Assembly: GCA_000727475.1 (NCBI GenBank) | Contig: KL647302.1 | Coordinates: forward strand, 1-64,000 | Reading direction: 5' to 3' | DNA: 64,000 nucleotides | DNA from: Sarcocystis neurona | Taxonomy: Eukaryota; Apicomplexa; Conoidasida; Eucoccidiorida; Sarcocystidae | Part shown: in pieces, positions 49,437 through 61,822 of the stretch | Layout of the letters: each line of letters starts with the position of its first letter | How positions within the stretch are numbered: position 1 is the first letter of the stretch | Program-made: the position numbers and the translations under genes | Notes under the pieces: generated by a model | Database searches by the model: none | Seen by the model: the letters and a program-made list of their open reading frames with translations, nothing else | What the model was told of the DNA's origin: nothing

Positions 49437-50966
49437 CTAGTCGCCGTTGCTGCGGCAGTTTGTACTTGCCTTTTCCACGTCTTCTCTCGTCGGAGTCATC
49501 CAGGCAGGTGGTTCCACATTCTCCAGCACTTGCGCTTCGATTGGGAAGGAGGAGCCACGTCTGTACAGATCTAGTCCATATGACAAGTTTTCTGCACCTC
49601 CCTCCCCCGCAGAAGGGAATCCCGGCTGCTGCTGCCTCTGTTGCTGCTGCTGCGACAGCAGACCGACGCACTCACGCTTCCGCCGTTCGTGCGCCGCCAA
49701 TTCCTCCTGTACTGCGCGACGGGCAAACGCATCCACCGCCAAGCACGCCCTACACACACGCACGCACGCACAGATGTATATATATACATACAGACAGACA
49801 GACACATGTGCACGCACGCTGTAATAATGTGTTAAATACCTATTCATACCAAGACTCATCCATTTTTACTGAAGTGCACACCGGGAGCGATTGTCTGCGA
49901 GTACGCAGGAAATTCGCGAGCGCCATTGCTTGATCCGAATGAGGAGGGACCACACGTACTACACCAACACCAAGAGGGCAGCAGGAAGGGAAAGGCTACA
50001 GCAGCTTACCGTCACTCTGAGGCAGCCAATTCGGAGTCAGGTGATGCTCTAGCACAAGGAAAAGCTGCGTCGAACTTCCCCGCGGTGGTCCACTCGGGAC
50101 TCACGTACACCTCAGTCGAATGTGGGAACACCCGCATGCGGACACATCAACGAACGACGATAGAAACAAATAGCTGTACCTGTATTCCTCGCTGTTTCAG
50201 CCTACACGAAACTCGCGTGGACGTCCCCTGGCACAAGACGGAGCATATCGCTTGATTGTGTGCAGAAACGTCACGCGTGTATATCCACAAATCTACCAGC
50301 CTGTACACATATGCACATCTGTATGCATTCATGTATGCGTACTGTCCGCACGCGTGCGTACCTGGGGGCAGCACAGCAGAACTGAACTCCGCTTCACCAC
50401 CGAAATCGCGTGAAACACATAAGAGAGAATATATATATATATACAACTGTAGAATACGTAGACGTACGAGTTACCGTCTAAGACTATCGTGCACTCAGTG
50501 CGCACTGCTGGAATGAGTAGACGCGGCCGCAAGCTAGACGTGTGTCTGTGGGTCACAGTACGCTCTACCTGATCATATGTGTATAAATTGCATGTGTCTA
50601 CCTTTACCGCTGACAGAACTGTGATGTTAACAGTAGGGCAAAGGTCTCCGTGTTTCGGCGGCAGGCACAAAAGTTTACACATATATATATAATATATATA
50701 TATACGTATACGAGTAGTTACACAGGAACATTTACGTCCATACAAATACGTATACACACACACGTATGTAACTGATACGCAATAAACACATACACAAGAC
50801 GGGCACCTCTGCACTCCGGTGCATTCAAACCAACGGCAGATAGAGCATGGTGATGCCAGCGTGGAGACAGAACGGAACAAGGGGTCGATACTCTGTTTCA
50901 TGTCCTTGCGTTAACAAGTATACGTATCTATGTAGCTGCGTGTGTGCACAATGACGTACGCATGCA

Positions 50967-50998
<32 letters not shown>

Positions 50999-53900
50999 AT
51001 ATATATATATACATACGTATACACACGTACATATACATAGACATATGTATGTATGTATGTAGGTGTGTATGTATGTATGTATATATACATATATATATGT
51101 ATAGAAAGTGACAGAGAGAGAGTGAGTGAGTCAGACGATTCTGTAGAGTGCCGATATGTACCTTGTAGGAACGACCGGATCAAATTTCCACTTCTCCAGG
51201 AGGCGAACGAAGAGGGCGTACTGTTTTCCTTTGTGATGGGGGGAGCGGCCAACCAGCAGCACATGAAGGCAATAACAGCATACAGCAGCGTCGGCAGAAG
51301 CCTGCAGCAGCTGCAGCAGCAGGTCCACCACTTCGGAATTAACTGATACTTGGGGCCGTATCGCTGCAGCCATCACGGCCACAATGTCGCCCCGCAGCTC
51401 TGCATCTTCAATTGCCAGCAGCGTCGTGAGGCACTCGAATAGAGGCACTGCCAGCTGCTCCTGGTACTTGCAGTCTAGCACCCGAGCGAGAAACATGCAG
51501 AGGCACGTACAGCAGGCCCGCACACGCAAACGCAAGAATAATCCGGATGCGCACAGGCAGGGGCTTGACAGCATAGACATAATTTCACACAAACCCACAG
51601 ACGCGACATACACCTAAACGCAACCGGACTCGGACTTGCCGATGCTACATCAGGGAGGGCATGCGTTAGGTTGTGGAAGGCCAGTGTAAACAACTGCAAA
51701 CATTTGTGCAGTTGTTTACATCAGTGGGCGAGAATACGTATAAGTATACATATGTATGTATGCTTATCTATATCTATATCTATGCATAACTGTGGGCAGA
51801 AATATACATGAATATATATATATATACATATACATGTGTTTTCGTCCACAGAGGAAAGTGGGTACTATGCGTGTACATACAAGAACACGCAACTCGGAAA
51901 CACCAGCGCTTGCAAGACGTGGCGAACAGGTTGTAGCAGGAGCACGGAAGAGGTAAGATAGCGGGTCCCGTACACACGAGTGGACAGCAGCACGCATTAC
52001 TTTGCCCTTTAGTCTCGAGCAAAGAGACAGCTTCGCATAGAAAATATACACACCAGCTAGCCAAGCAACAAGAATCGCATGCAGCACCTGAAACGGAGAC
52101 GGCAGCACTGGTTGCTCTGAGTATGCAGCACGGGGAGGCACGAAGAGCAGGCAGGGATATGGGCAGAGACAGAAAAGCTGCAAGCAGCTGAATGGCGGTT
52201 CCACAGAAGGCATTGCAAACCATTTCAATCAAAGAGGAAGAGACGACGGCACGTGGAGGCAAATCAGCGTGGGGCGTAAAGCGGAAGCGCGAAGACGTAC
52301 ACACTTTCAAATACGAATTGCATGAAGCAAGAATGTGCTCGCAGCAGCAGATGCTCCACAGGTCCCTTCATGGGACGAAACAAGTAACGCTGCATGCACG
52401 CGCCTACGAAGAAACACACACGTGCGTATGTAGCCGTACGTGTCGTGATGTGCATGCAAGCAAGAAAGCATTCGTAACCTTTATTTCAAATCGACGGTAC
52501 CGGTTCCAATGCAGCAGTACGTGGAGGTGGTGCCACTCTCCCACGAGCTGGCGCGTAAACGGACGAGCCGCAGACTGGGAAACCCCAGGCATGTTGAGTA
52601 GGTGTGTCTGGTGAAAAAGACGAACCACTCCTGGTGTGCAGCGCCCGAAAATATATTTTCAAGTGTTTTCCGTGCAGCAGCAGACACACGTACACCGTGC
52701 GTGAAGAGGCTTATACAAGCCGTGCGAACCCGCGCATGTACGGGTTAATGTGTAGACGAATCTCTTTCGAAAAACCTACATGTGAATTACACCTGAATAA
52801 TACATATATATATAGGTGCACACATGTATAAATATAGGTGGAGAGCTAGGGGACATATATATATATATAGATAGATAAATAGATAGATTGTGTAGGTGTA
52901 CACGCATATACAGATGCTCCTGCAGGTAATAACGTCCACCAAGATATCATACACAGACGCGTGTGTACGCAGGCTAAGACAAGCGACTGCTAGTTAGAAC
53001 GCAGTTTGCGCAGACCCGCTGCCTCTGCCGTACTCAGCGGTGAGGCACCATTTTCTCGTGGCGCAAGCGCGGAGCAATTTCTCGATCACGGAAAAATATG
53101 AAGAACACCGCGGACACCGTCTACGCAGGGTGAGCCGCGGCTGCCGCTGCCAGGAACTACTGACGGCTGCCCCGTCCAACTTTAATACACGCAGCCAAAT
53201 ACTCACAGGTATTCCGACACGCACCCAGGCGCGGCCGTGCACGTAAAGCGACGCAACCGCGCACCTGTACACAGCTAGACGCATCAGCGTCTGTGTTCCT
53301 ATGACGCACATACACCACGGCGGGTGGTCTATATGTGTGTGTATCATAGAAACAGTCTCCGCACAGCATGGGAGCTGTAGTGTATCCCAAATAAAGTCAT
53401 ACGAATACATATATGCATGTCCGTATACATCCATGCATATATATATATATATATATTGTAAGCAGATATAGGATATAGATATGCAATGCACAAGCACCTC
53501 ACGTTCGAATATGTTGAGTAGGGCGATAATGCCTGCGCGCTGGATGTCGATCTGATACGGGTAGTAGGGAATGGCTTCGATGAGCACGTTGGCATATTCC
53601 TGCAGTAGCCGCGGCAACAGAAAAATCAGCATGTGGCCGCGAGACCACCTACAGCGCCGATCGAGATGAAGAACATGACCCGGGCAGGCAGCAGCTGCAG
53701 GAGCAGAACTCCTTTGGTGTGCTGAGAGCGAAGAAACGACTGCGAGCAAGACGTGAAGGAAAAAACAGTTCCGGAAGTGACGAGAGTTGTCTTCGGCTCG
53801 GAAGAAAAGAAGCAACGCTTCCCTACGTTGGTGTGCACATCTACACAGATGTATACATGCACACGAATGCGCACAAAATAACAACAGTATCTCCGTCACA

Positions 53901-54214
53901 CGGCGTTAAGCAGCAGCGATAGCAGCACCTGAGTGGTCAAAGCGTTCGCAAGCGCCGCTGTCGGGTTGTGTACGTTTTTTGAATGCACCTGTTGTTGCCC
54001 TACCTTCACCTGGTGGAATTTTTCCACGCCGTATCCCACCTGGAGACGCTTTACGTGTAGCTCTGAAATAACGTCTCTGTTCGCAGTGTGTCTGCCTTCT
54101 ACACACCTGAGGAGATATATACGGTTCTACAGGCAGTTACACGTTTGTCACTATGTGCATGTACACTTTGCATAGCAGTGACATACGGTAGTGTGTATGT
54201 TTGTACAGGGAGGC

Positions 54215-54251
<37 letters not shown>

Positions 54252-55605
54252 TATTCGCACGTCTGGGCTTAGAATTATGCACAAAGCCGTACAGGTGCTC
54301 CCCTCTTCCAATTCCTGTACGCAGCAGTCCTGCCTGCCGTTGCTGCTGGTGCAGCCACTGTTCTAGCAACAAGCCTGCTCCTGCACACGCATGGCTGATG
54401 GAATCACTACTTGATAGAAGAAACACTAGAGACGCTTTGTCATAGAAACTATTCGAATATTTACCACACCTCCTGCACTGCTGTCTGCGTTGTCGGTTCT
54501 GCTACCGCAGTTGGCGCCGCCGGTTTTTGGCTGCTGCTGCTGTTGTGGTGATTGCTGTTGCCGTTGGTGCAGTCGCAGCTACTACTCTTACTGTTGTTGC
54601 TTCTAGTGCTGTGGCTTCAGCCGCTGTTCATGTTGCTGCTGCGGTCGTCGTCGTTGCTGTTGCTCACCCCTCTGCGGCTCCTGCTACTCGCGCTGTTGTT
54701 GGTCTACTGCTGCGGCTCCAGTGGCTGCTTGTATGCTGCCGCAGGTAAGCGATACCAAAGTGGCTTACCTGGCTACGGGGGTCGCCGCGTACTGCACGGT
54801 GGCAGCAGCTGACAGCAAAGTCGTACACATCCTGTGCATTCTCCTTCAGCCCCAGCTGCAGCAACAGGACACGAACAGAGACTGGAATTGCTGTAGAGGG
54901 TCACGAAGATGAGGAAGAAGAAGAGCAACAGGAAGAAAAGGAAAACCAGGAGCAATCGTCTTCCCTGCTGTTATTGAAACTCAACTTCGCGCACATACCG
55001 CATTCTACCCATTTCCTCCTGTGTGTGTATATATATATATATATGTATGTAGAGGTGCATAGTCGTGTTCTATATATATATATATATATATGCATGTAGG
55101 CGTACCGATACACGTGACGCTGACACCTACTGCGTTGTGAGACTCCATGAGACATAGGAAACGATTCAAAATCGTCACAGATATCGAGGACAGCTGGACA
55201 CAACAACTCTTTATGGAACGTCGGTGCTTGCTAATAGCAGTTCTGCACTTAAGTATACGGAGACAGAAACCTGCGTGCACACAGCTGCTGACGACGACTA
55301 ACTAACCCACATGCGAGGTCGCATATGCTTTTGAAAAGAAAACTCTTGTGGAAAGAAGGCCCTGAAGCAACAGACTTCGACGGCTTGTTGCTTTCAAAGT
55401 AATTCGCAGATCATACGTGCATATTCTCTGCGTATGCAGAAACGCGCAGGCCGACGCTGTGGAAGTACACAACTATACCCGTGTACACATATGTATATTC
55501 ATCTGTATAGATAGATAGACAGCTATACAGCTCCACATGTACGCTGATGGGAGAGTTTGCTTTACGAAGGCCACTACCGTAAAGGCAGCGGCAAACAAGG
55601 GGTCT
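49437..55605 (-). CDS. armadillo/HEAT-like repeat protein (gene 1), at least 16 exons
   Basis: Exons in translation order: 55521-55605, 55311-55427, 55127-55193, 54769-54890, 54470-54578, 54293-54380, 53902-54106, 53653-53739, 53503-53599, 53207-53328, 53049-53146, one near 52709 whose end is open, 51881-52087, 51614-51693, 51162-51563 and 49437-49749 (TAG). Every join except those around 52.6 kb matches in phase. Introns of about 50 nt occur (53600-53652, 51564-51613). The product is over 650 aa of helix-pair repeats, for example [53 protein letters not shown] and [20 protein letters not shown]. One inserted exon (54470-54578) is a CAG-coded Gln tract. The last exon is coiled, Gln-rich and polar. 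It starts mid-gene (phase 2 entry). The coiled-coil exons at 57-59 kb may be its N-terminus. Confidence 0.7.
49926..50255 (+). CDS. plus-strand open frame inside gene 1 intron
   Basis: The frame reads [20 protein letters not shown] and [18 protein letters not shown]. The complement strand reads [20 protein letters not shown] with a GTAAGC donor nearby. Each strand is protein-like, so this may be an extra minus-strand exon of gene 1 or an antisense gene. Confidence 0.25.
   Translation: MLDPNEEGPHVLHQHQEGSRKGKATAAYRHSEAANSESGDALAQGKAASNFPAVVHSGLTYTSVECGNTRMRTHQRTTIETNSCTCIPRCFSLHETRVDVPWHKTEHIA
51685..51720. other. 14-bp perfect hairpin over a 3' splice site
   Basis: Arms tgtaaacaactgca and tgcagttgtttaca enclose 8 nt. 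On the minus strand the acceptor of exon 51614-51693 (tgcag before ttgttt) falls inside one arm, so the stem would contain the AG and the first exon bases. Confidence 0.85.
54527..54748. repeat. triplet-repeat region (CAG/CTG)
   Basis: Imperfect CTG/GTT/GCT triplets on the plus strand. Read on the minus strand they give Gln, Ala, Asn or Ser tracts; the plus-strand Val/Ala/Leu frames are shadows. Part of it (54470-54578) is modelled as a Gln-rich exon of gene 1. Confidence 0.7.
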
Positions 55606-56059
55606 CTGTGACGCTCGAAAGAGATATGAATATACGGAGGAACGTTTATGTGTATGAAAAGATAAGCTGTATCGATGGACACAGTCGGTGTAGAAAGGAA
55701 GCACGGAAGACGGACAATTCACGAACGTATGACAGAGTCACGTTGAGCTGTTGGAGCGCAGGCAGACCTAGACGTACGCGGGCGTGCAGACAGACACTGA
55801 CACACCGCAGGAATGCTCAGAAACGGAGCAATATATATCTATATATATATACAGAGATAGAGAGAGGAAGAATAAAGAAAGAAAGAGATGTGTAGGCAGA
55901 GACGGAGAGAGAGGGAGACAGAAAGAGAAATCTCTATGTCTATCCATCGATGTATACATATATATATATGTATATATATATGTACACTAACAGGTAGACA
56001 GATAGATACAGATTCAGACATACAAACGTATGCCTAGACAGAGGTAGACGAAAAATGTC

Positions 56060-56280
56060 TGGCGTACATGCCAAACACGTTTGCAAATGACGCTGGTAAT
56101 ACACGCGATTGGCAATGGCAGCCTCCTCGAACGCAATAAAGACAGGTGTGCCACTGCCGCGTGCGCACGGCAGGGGACCAGCATTGCCAGTCAGTCGGTG
56201 GCCTCATCTTGTCGCTCGAGCAAGCCACCGCACACCTGGATCTTCCACTGTACGGTCCCTCCAAGCCAGGTTACAAAGAT
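56060..56280 (-). CDS. candidate exon between coiled-coil and armadillo exons
   Basis: The minus strand reads GSGTPVFIAFEEAAIANRVY and onward YQRHLQTCLACTPD in one frame. In the adjoining upstream bases another frame reads VCGGLLERQDEATD after a gatccag acceptor. The frames do not join without an indel. It could be a link between the exon ending at 57198 and gene 1. Confidence 0.3.
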
Positions 56281-56583
56281 ATATATATATATATATATAT
56301 TAATACACACCTAGGTAAGCGTACACATACTTATACATATATATATATATATCCCCTTGTAGAAATATTCACGCCTAAATACACGTGTTTGTTTATACAC
56401 TTACATATGCATCTACATGTGTATACTAATATACACCTGCGTATGAGTATTCATATCTAGATATTCGTGTACGTGTGCGTATACAAAAAGATAGACATAT
56501 CTGCATATGTATGCATATATATATATATATGTGTATGTGTGACAACTCATGCCTCGATGCATGTGAAGCACAAGGGAGTAGAA

Positions 56584-56663
56584 GTTAGAAGTACCAGTGT
56601 GGGTCGATGCATGGCACGTATGAAATCATGTGTTATGCGTCGACCCACACTGGTACTTCTAAC
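56584..56663. other. 29-bp inverted repeat, one mismatch
   Basis: Left arm 56584-56612 and right arm 56635-56663 pair at 28 of 29 positions around a 22-nt loop. The shared core is agtaccagtgtgggtcga. It lies between minus-strand exons. It is not AT-rich, so the pairing is not a by-product of simple repeats. Confidence 0.9.
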
Positions 56664-57197
56664 GTTATACGCACATACACCTGCAACTACCCTCTTGTGT
56701 AAGATAGACGGGTCGAACGGCAAAAAGGCGCTGGATTATGTCCCTTTCTCGGAAAATCGCAGCGGCCGCGTGGCGTGTGAGCGGTCCCTCTGTAATGCTG
56801 CTGCGTGCGCATCAACGCATGCAAACAAAGAGCAGATGCCCTGCACTTCTTGCTTGCGAATCAGTGTTGCACACTGTACGCAGACACAAACCGGTGTGTG
56901 CATTTCATTGCATCTGCATCACGAACGCATGTGGATACTTCTCTCAAATAGACCGGACGTCTACATTCTCAAACACGTTTTTGCGGTGAATGAAAAGGCA
57001 CGCAGCTTCACCAGGGTTGCGCCCAATATTTCTCTCTCTTTTCTTTTCTCTACGTGTGGGGTTTCGTGTATAGTCCTCCCACTGTACGTCCAAACTCTGT
57101 GTCACTCTCCTTCTCTCCAGTTTACAATAACAGTTATAAACCGCGTGTGTACACATAGTGTGATACATGTCTTTGTACTTTAACCCTTCGTAAGTAC

Positions 57198-59321
57198 CTG
57201 GCCACTAGCAAGCAGCTCCTTGACGTCTTTGTATCGTTCGAAAGGAGAGAGATGTTGGAGCCGGCGCGAGTCGGGGGGCTCGAGCAGCACGAAGACCTCG
57301 CACTTATTATACGGCAGTCTCTTTGCAAAGGCTGCAGCAACAACGAGCATTCAGCAGCACGGACGTAGCAGCAGCAGCACCAGTGAGGCACGCACCCAAG
57401 CTCAGACGAGCCAACTCGTAACCTGCTATGCAAGGAAACGGACGGATATATATGAGTGTTGCGAATACCGGTGACTATACATAGTATACACGTATACACG
57501 TATATACGTGTGTACTTATAGTATGAGTTACTGCGTTCATCTCCTATCTGTGATCAATGTGGACACATATGTCGTAGAAGGAGCAACAGCGCGTATACAC
57601 CCTTGTCAACACGTAGAGGTCCTCCCTGTCGCAGCCGGTACGAATCTCCTTGAACGTGTACCCCACGAAGTCACAAAAGAAGCCAGGTATACATACATGT
57701 CATATATATGCATGCCAACACCACAGCCACGCACGGGCGCTCCAACGGAGCACCGACACAACCACGCAGGAGCAGCAGCAGCAGAGCGCCCATATGTAAG
57801 CGTCCTATATACGAATACAACATTTCAGAATGTCTGCAGCTGTAGAACTACACACGTGACGGAAAGTCTTGAATTATTCACACGAGGACGTGTGTGCGTG
57901 TGCAGGTGTGCGCAGATACCGACATATGCATAGACTTGCACACGTACTGAGAAAGAAAGGAAAAGAAAAAGAAAGAGATGCACACGGTAGCCTCCTTTCT
58001 CCTTTTGCTTACGTGAATCTCCTATGAGCTCTGTCTTCTCTCGTCTTTGTACGTGGGCGTACACAGCAAAGCGCTTGCTGCCGGCGGAGAGCAGCAGGCG
58101 GTCGGGAGGCTGAAGTTCTTTAATTTCCTTTTGGTCGTCCAAGGTCTGGTGCTCGGTGGTTGTATCCAGCAGCAGCCGCTCTGCGTCAGGAGCAACACTG
58201 GCAGAGAGACTTCTAGATAAAGGAGTTTTGTGCATAGTCAGAGTGCGATGCATGCCCAAGTATTGCGAAGGCTGTCTCTCCACTGCTTTGCCTCGTGCTT
58301 CCTCTCTCCCTCTTTTCCCGGCACCTCCCGCTGTGGCTCCTGCTGCTGTTGTGGCTGCTCCCCCTTCTCCTGTTGCCTCTCGTCCCCTAGGTGCTGCTTC
58401 AGGGAGCCCGTGTGGCTCTTTGTCTGCTCGTCTCGTCGCTACTGAAAGGCTTCTGTGACGCAGAACGCTCGGAACCCCAGAGACGATACTTTCTTTTCGC
58501 CTCATTTCTCGCGCAAGATCTTGAGCTGCTTCGACCGTCAGTGTTTGTCGTTTGGAGTAACTCTGGCTGCCTAATTCCCCTGTCTCTGTTCTCCTGCTGT
58601 ACAGCCGTCGCGCCTCCCCGCCAAGATCTCTTCTCCTCCCCCCCTCTTCACCAGCAGCAGACACTTCTCTGCTAGCAGAATGGCGTGGCTCCTTTAGTCG
58701 AGAGGCCTGTCGCTGTCTTTCCTCCTCTTCGGCGGCTTTCTGTTCTGCCCTGCGCAGGCGTTGCTGCCGCAGCAGCTCTTCCGCAGCAGCGGCTGCCGCT
58801 GCTGCTTCTTCTGCTGCCTGTTTCTCCGCCTCGGCGCGGCGTTCAGCAGCTGCAGCAGCCTCTCGCTCTGCTGCTGCCTTCCGCTCTGCAGCTGCTGCCT
58901 CTGACTCCATCACCCGCTGCCGCCTAGCGAGCAACTCGACCGCCTGCTGTGCTTCCTCCACTGCTTTCACTGCATCCTGCCGCGCCTGTTCAGCAGCACG
59001 CTGCGCCTGCTCAATTTCCTTCGCTTCTCTCTTGGACCGGAAAAACTCTTCCCAGTCTTGATCCAGCTGCTGCTTCTGCTGCTGCTGCTGTTGCAGCAGC
59101 TGCTGCTGCACCAGCTCCTCCTTGCCCGCCCCTGCAGACGGCTTCGTTCCCACTGTAGACAAAAATATATCTGCACGCCGATGCTGCTGCTGCTTCTGTC
59201 GTTCCACAGCCGTAGAAAAGCTGGTGGGTTCGCCTTCTGCAGCAGTGGAAGCGGAGTGACGCGCAGCATACCGGCAGGTGCCGCGAGTGCAGAACGGTGA
59301 AGGAAACAGTAGCATCCACAA
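57198..59321 (-). CDS. Gln/Ala/Glu-rich coiled-coil protein, 2 exons seen
   Basis: Exon 58013-59321 joins in phase 1 (donor GTAAGC) to 57198-57331 (acceptor gttgctgcag), which leaves in phase 0 at GTACTT. After about 50 residues there is a poly-Gln run, then some 180 residues of charged heptad-like coiled coil (REAKEIEQAQRAAEQARQDA, later AEKQAAEEAAAAAAAAEELL) coded by CAG/GCN repeats. A Ser/Arg-rich part follows with several RSLS-type motifs, then a folded-looking end (AKRLPYNKCEVFVLLEPPDS and SPFERYKDVKELL). The first Met is at 59321, but a tgctgcag acceptor near 59240 could be the real exon start. It may be the N-terminus of armadillo-like gene 1, next on the same strand; the linking exons were not resolved. 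Confidence 0.6.
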
Positions 59322-59714
59322 GCGGAGAAGAAAACACTACAAAAAGCGGTAACCATTCTCACTGGGTCCCACAAACCACTACGTTGGTGGACGCAGTCAT
59401 ATATACTTACACATAAATACACTATACGATACACACATACTTATGGATACGTGGATACGTCCATACGTATCTACAGACAATTTTCACTCTTCACGTGGGT
59501 GGCTCTATCAGCCATATGCATCCGTGCACACGTGGGCAGAGATGCAGACGCAGACGTGGAAATGCATCAAAAGATCTTTATACCTCACGGACATCCTTCT
59601 AAACGTGGATGTGCCCCGTCCCGCGGACGCCTGCTTGCATGCCGTATCTGTTGCCCCCCCGTATACGCAAACGGGAACACCACAGGGGAAGCTCGGTGAC
59701 ATTGGGACACAATG

Positions 59715-61074
59715 CTAAATCTGCAGCACGGTCCTGTGCCCTTCAGGTTTGTCCGTCTGCCTGATGTACGCGGAGAAGGAGATCTCAGCCTGTCTCGCCT
59801 GCAGCACTCGTGCCACCGCTGTGCGTTTGTCTACAAGTGAGAGAGTAAAACGAGAAGCCGTCTCGTTGTATGTCATTGTCGGGTCTGCAAAGGCTTATTC
59901 CCCTCCGGTGAGGAATTACGTTGCCGTACTACCTTCGTGGTGCTTCTCCAGCAGTACCGACGTGTATACGAGCAAACCCTCTCCGCGTTACCCGCTGTGC
60001 AGACCCATATTCCCAGGAGGCCCAGCAGAAGTCCCCGCAGTTTTTACTGTTGCCCTGCGTACTTGTTCGCACTGCCACGCACACGCTGAGGTCGACTGCA
60101 TTGGTGTAAATACTTGCTTGCAGGTGTAACACCAACAAGGACTTCTCTTCGCCTTCTCCCCCGCTCCGGCGCGGTGAGTCTACCCAGGTATGCACTCCAC
60201 TCTGTACATACTGCTGAACGAATGTGCCTGCAGAAAATATGAATGCCTCTTCTATCACATACGCAATAAGACACATAAATCTATAGTCGTGTGCACACGC
60301 AAATATACAGAGTACACACCGATAATACGCATATACATATATATATATATATATATATATGAGTGTCCGGAATGCGGGGAGTCCACTGTTCACCCACAGC
60401 TTTCCCGCACGTCTGTAGGTCGCACCCTGTGGGTATTCAAGCGCCTCACCGAAGACAGCTGGAAGACAGCTACACGTAGGAGAGCTGGTTCCGCTGAGAC
60501 GTTTGAAGTTAAAAAAAAAGTGTGTTCTGTAGTATTGTTGTAAGTACAGTACGTCGCATCGCACCTCTCTAGGAAAAGGAAACCGACGTCTTAGTTCATA
60601 TTTCTTTCAGTGCACGCGTCCCAGCTTCATATTACCCTCCTTCCGGGTTAAGAATCAATGCCCTCTAGCTGCTGTGTGCGACAAAAGCGACCACACCGTC
60701 CGGACTCTCGACGCATTTAATAACTTCCCGGCAGCAGCCTCTAGCGGCGAGGAACGCATACTGTTGCAGGAGCTTGCATGCCGATGCTTGTGCAATACCC
60801 AAGGATACACCTACATACGTGTACGTCTACGCACTGCTTGAGTATATACATTTGTACGTGTCCGTGTATTGATGTGTGTCTCTGCGTGTATTAATGCACT
60901 GTAATAGAGAGACTTTCCGAGACGTACCACGACGTACACCTACGTGTCACATATACACGCAGAGAGGAACGGCACGGCTTACTCGCCTCCAATCCGTGAA
61001 GACGTTCCCGAAGAGCCTGTTGTGAGCGCGGAAGACCTTCATTAAACTCCGGATGGGGGTATAACTCGGGAAAC
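59715..61074 (-). CDS. hypothetical protein, 4 visible exons, 5' incomplete
   Basis: Exons 60983-61074, 60387-60458, 59970-60227 and 59715-59830 (TAG) join in phase 1 throughout. Donors are GTAAGC, GTGGAC and GTATAC; acceptors are tcgtgcag, cttccag, ttctgcag and cacttgtag, the last with a long pyrimidine tract. The text runs FPELYPHPEFNEGLPRSQQA, then FGEALEYPQGATYRRAGKLW, YTNAVDLSVCVAVRTSTQG, and an Arg/Gln-rich helix (KRTAVARVLQARQAEISFSA) near the end. Soluble, no membrane helix, no family recognised. A (TA)n tract lies in the intron at about 60335-60360. Confidence 0.6.
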
Positions 61075-61099
61075 CTGCACGAACGCAGCCAGCCCCTGG

Positions 61100-61791
61100 A
61101 AATATACGTATACTAGTGTAGGGGGGGAAAGTGAGACGTAAGTAGGCAGGGCTAAATTTCCACTTACAGACGTTAGTACTGATGCGTGTAGTCGTGAATG
61201 AGCGTGTTGACCGTTGCTTCATTGTTCAAGTGTCCCTCTCTTCACAAGTGCATTACGTACGCGTATGAGCGACCTCCCCACTACGGAAGGCACCCAGACC
61301 TTATGCGTGTGCCACACGAATATTTTTGAGTGAACAACCCACTTGTACCGGGGCTCTTTGTCGCTGACGAACACTTTCAGATATCCGGTGGCTCATGAAA
61401 GGAAAGGCTTGTCTGTATGTCTTTCGTGAATGCATTTGGGTGAAATTTGGTAGAGCTTCTCAATCGGGTAGGTGTTTGTGTCCGCACTGAACAGACCGCT
61501 TCCACCTGTAAAGCGACGGTGCACTCAGAATTTTGGGAAGCAAAAAAAGAGAAACGTTCAGTCCTCCGACAGAATTTCCCACAACATATAGTGGGGCAGT
61601 TCACAGCTGCTGAAGTACAAGTCGGCGTAAAATCGGTCTGCAGACGTACAACGAGCAACAGAAGAGAGTCACAACGAAGGAAGGAGACAACGGCGTTTTC
61701 TCATACGTACACAAGCATATATATACATATATATACACATATATAAAAAAGACAGGTGTGTTTGTATACATGTATACATTATGTATGTATG

Positions 61792-61822
<31 letters not shown>

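Noticed and set aside
54527..54812. Val/Ala/Leu-rich plus frames
   Set aside because: They are shadows of CAG/GTT triplet repeats; minus-strand exons on both sides join in phase.
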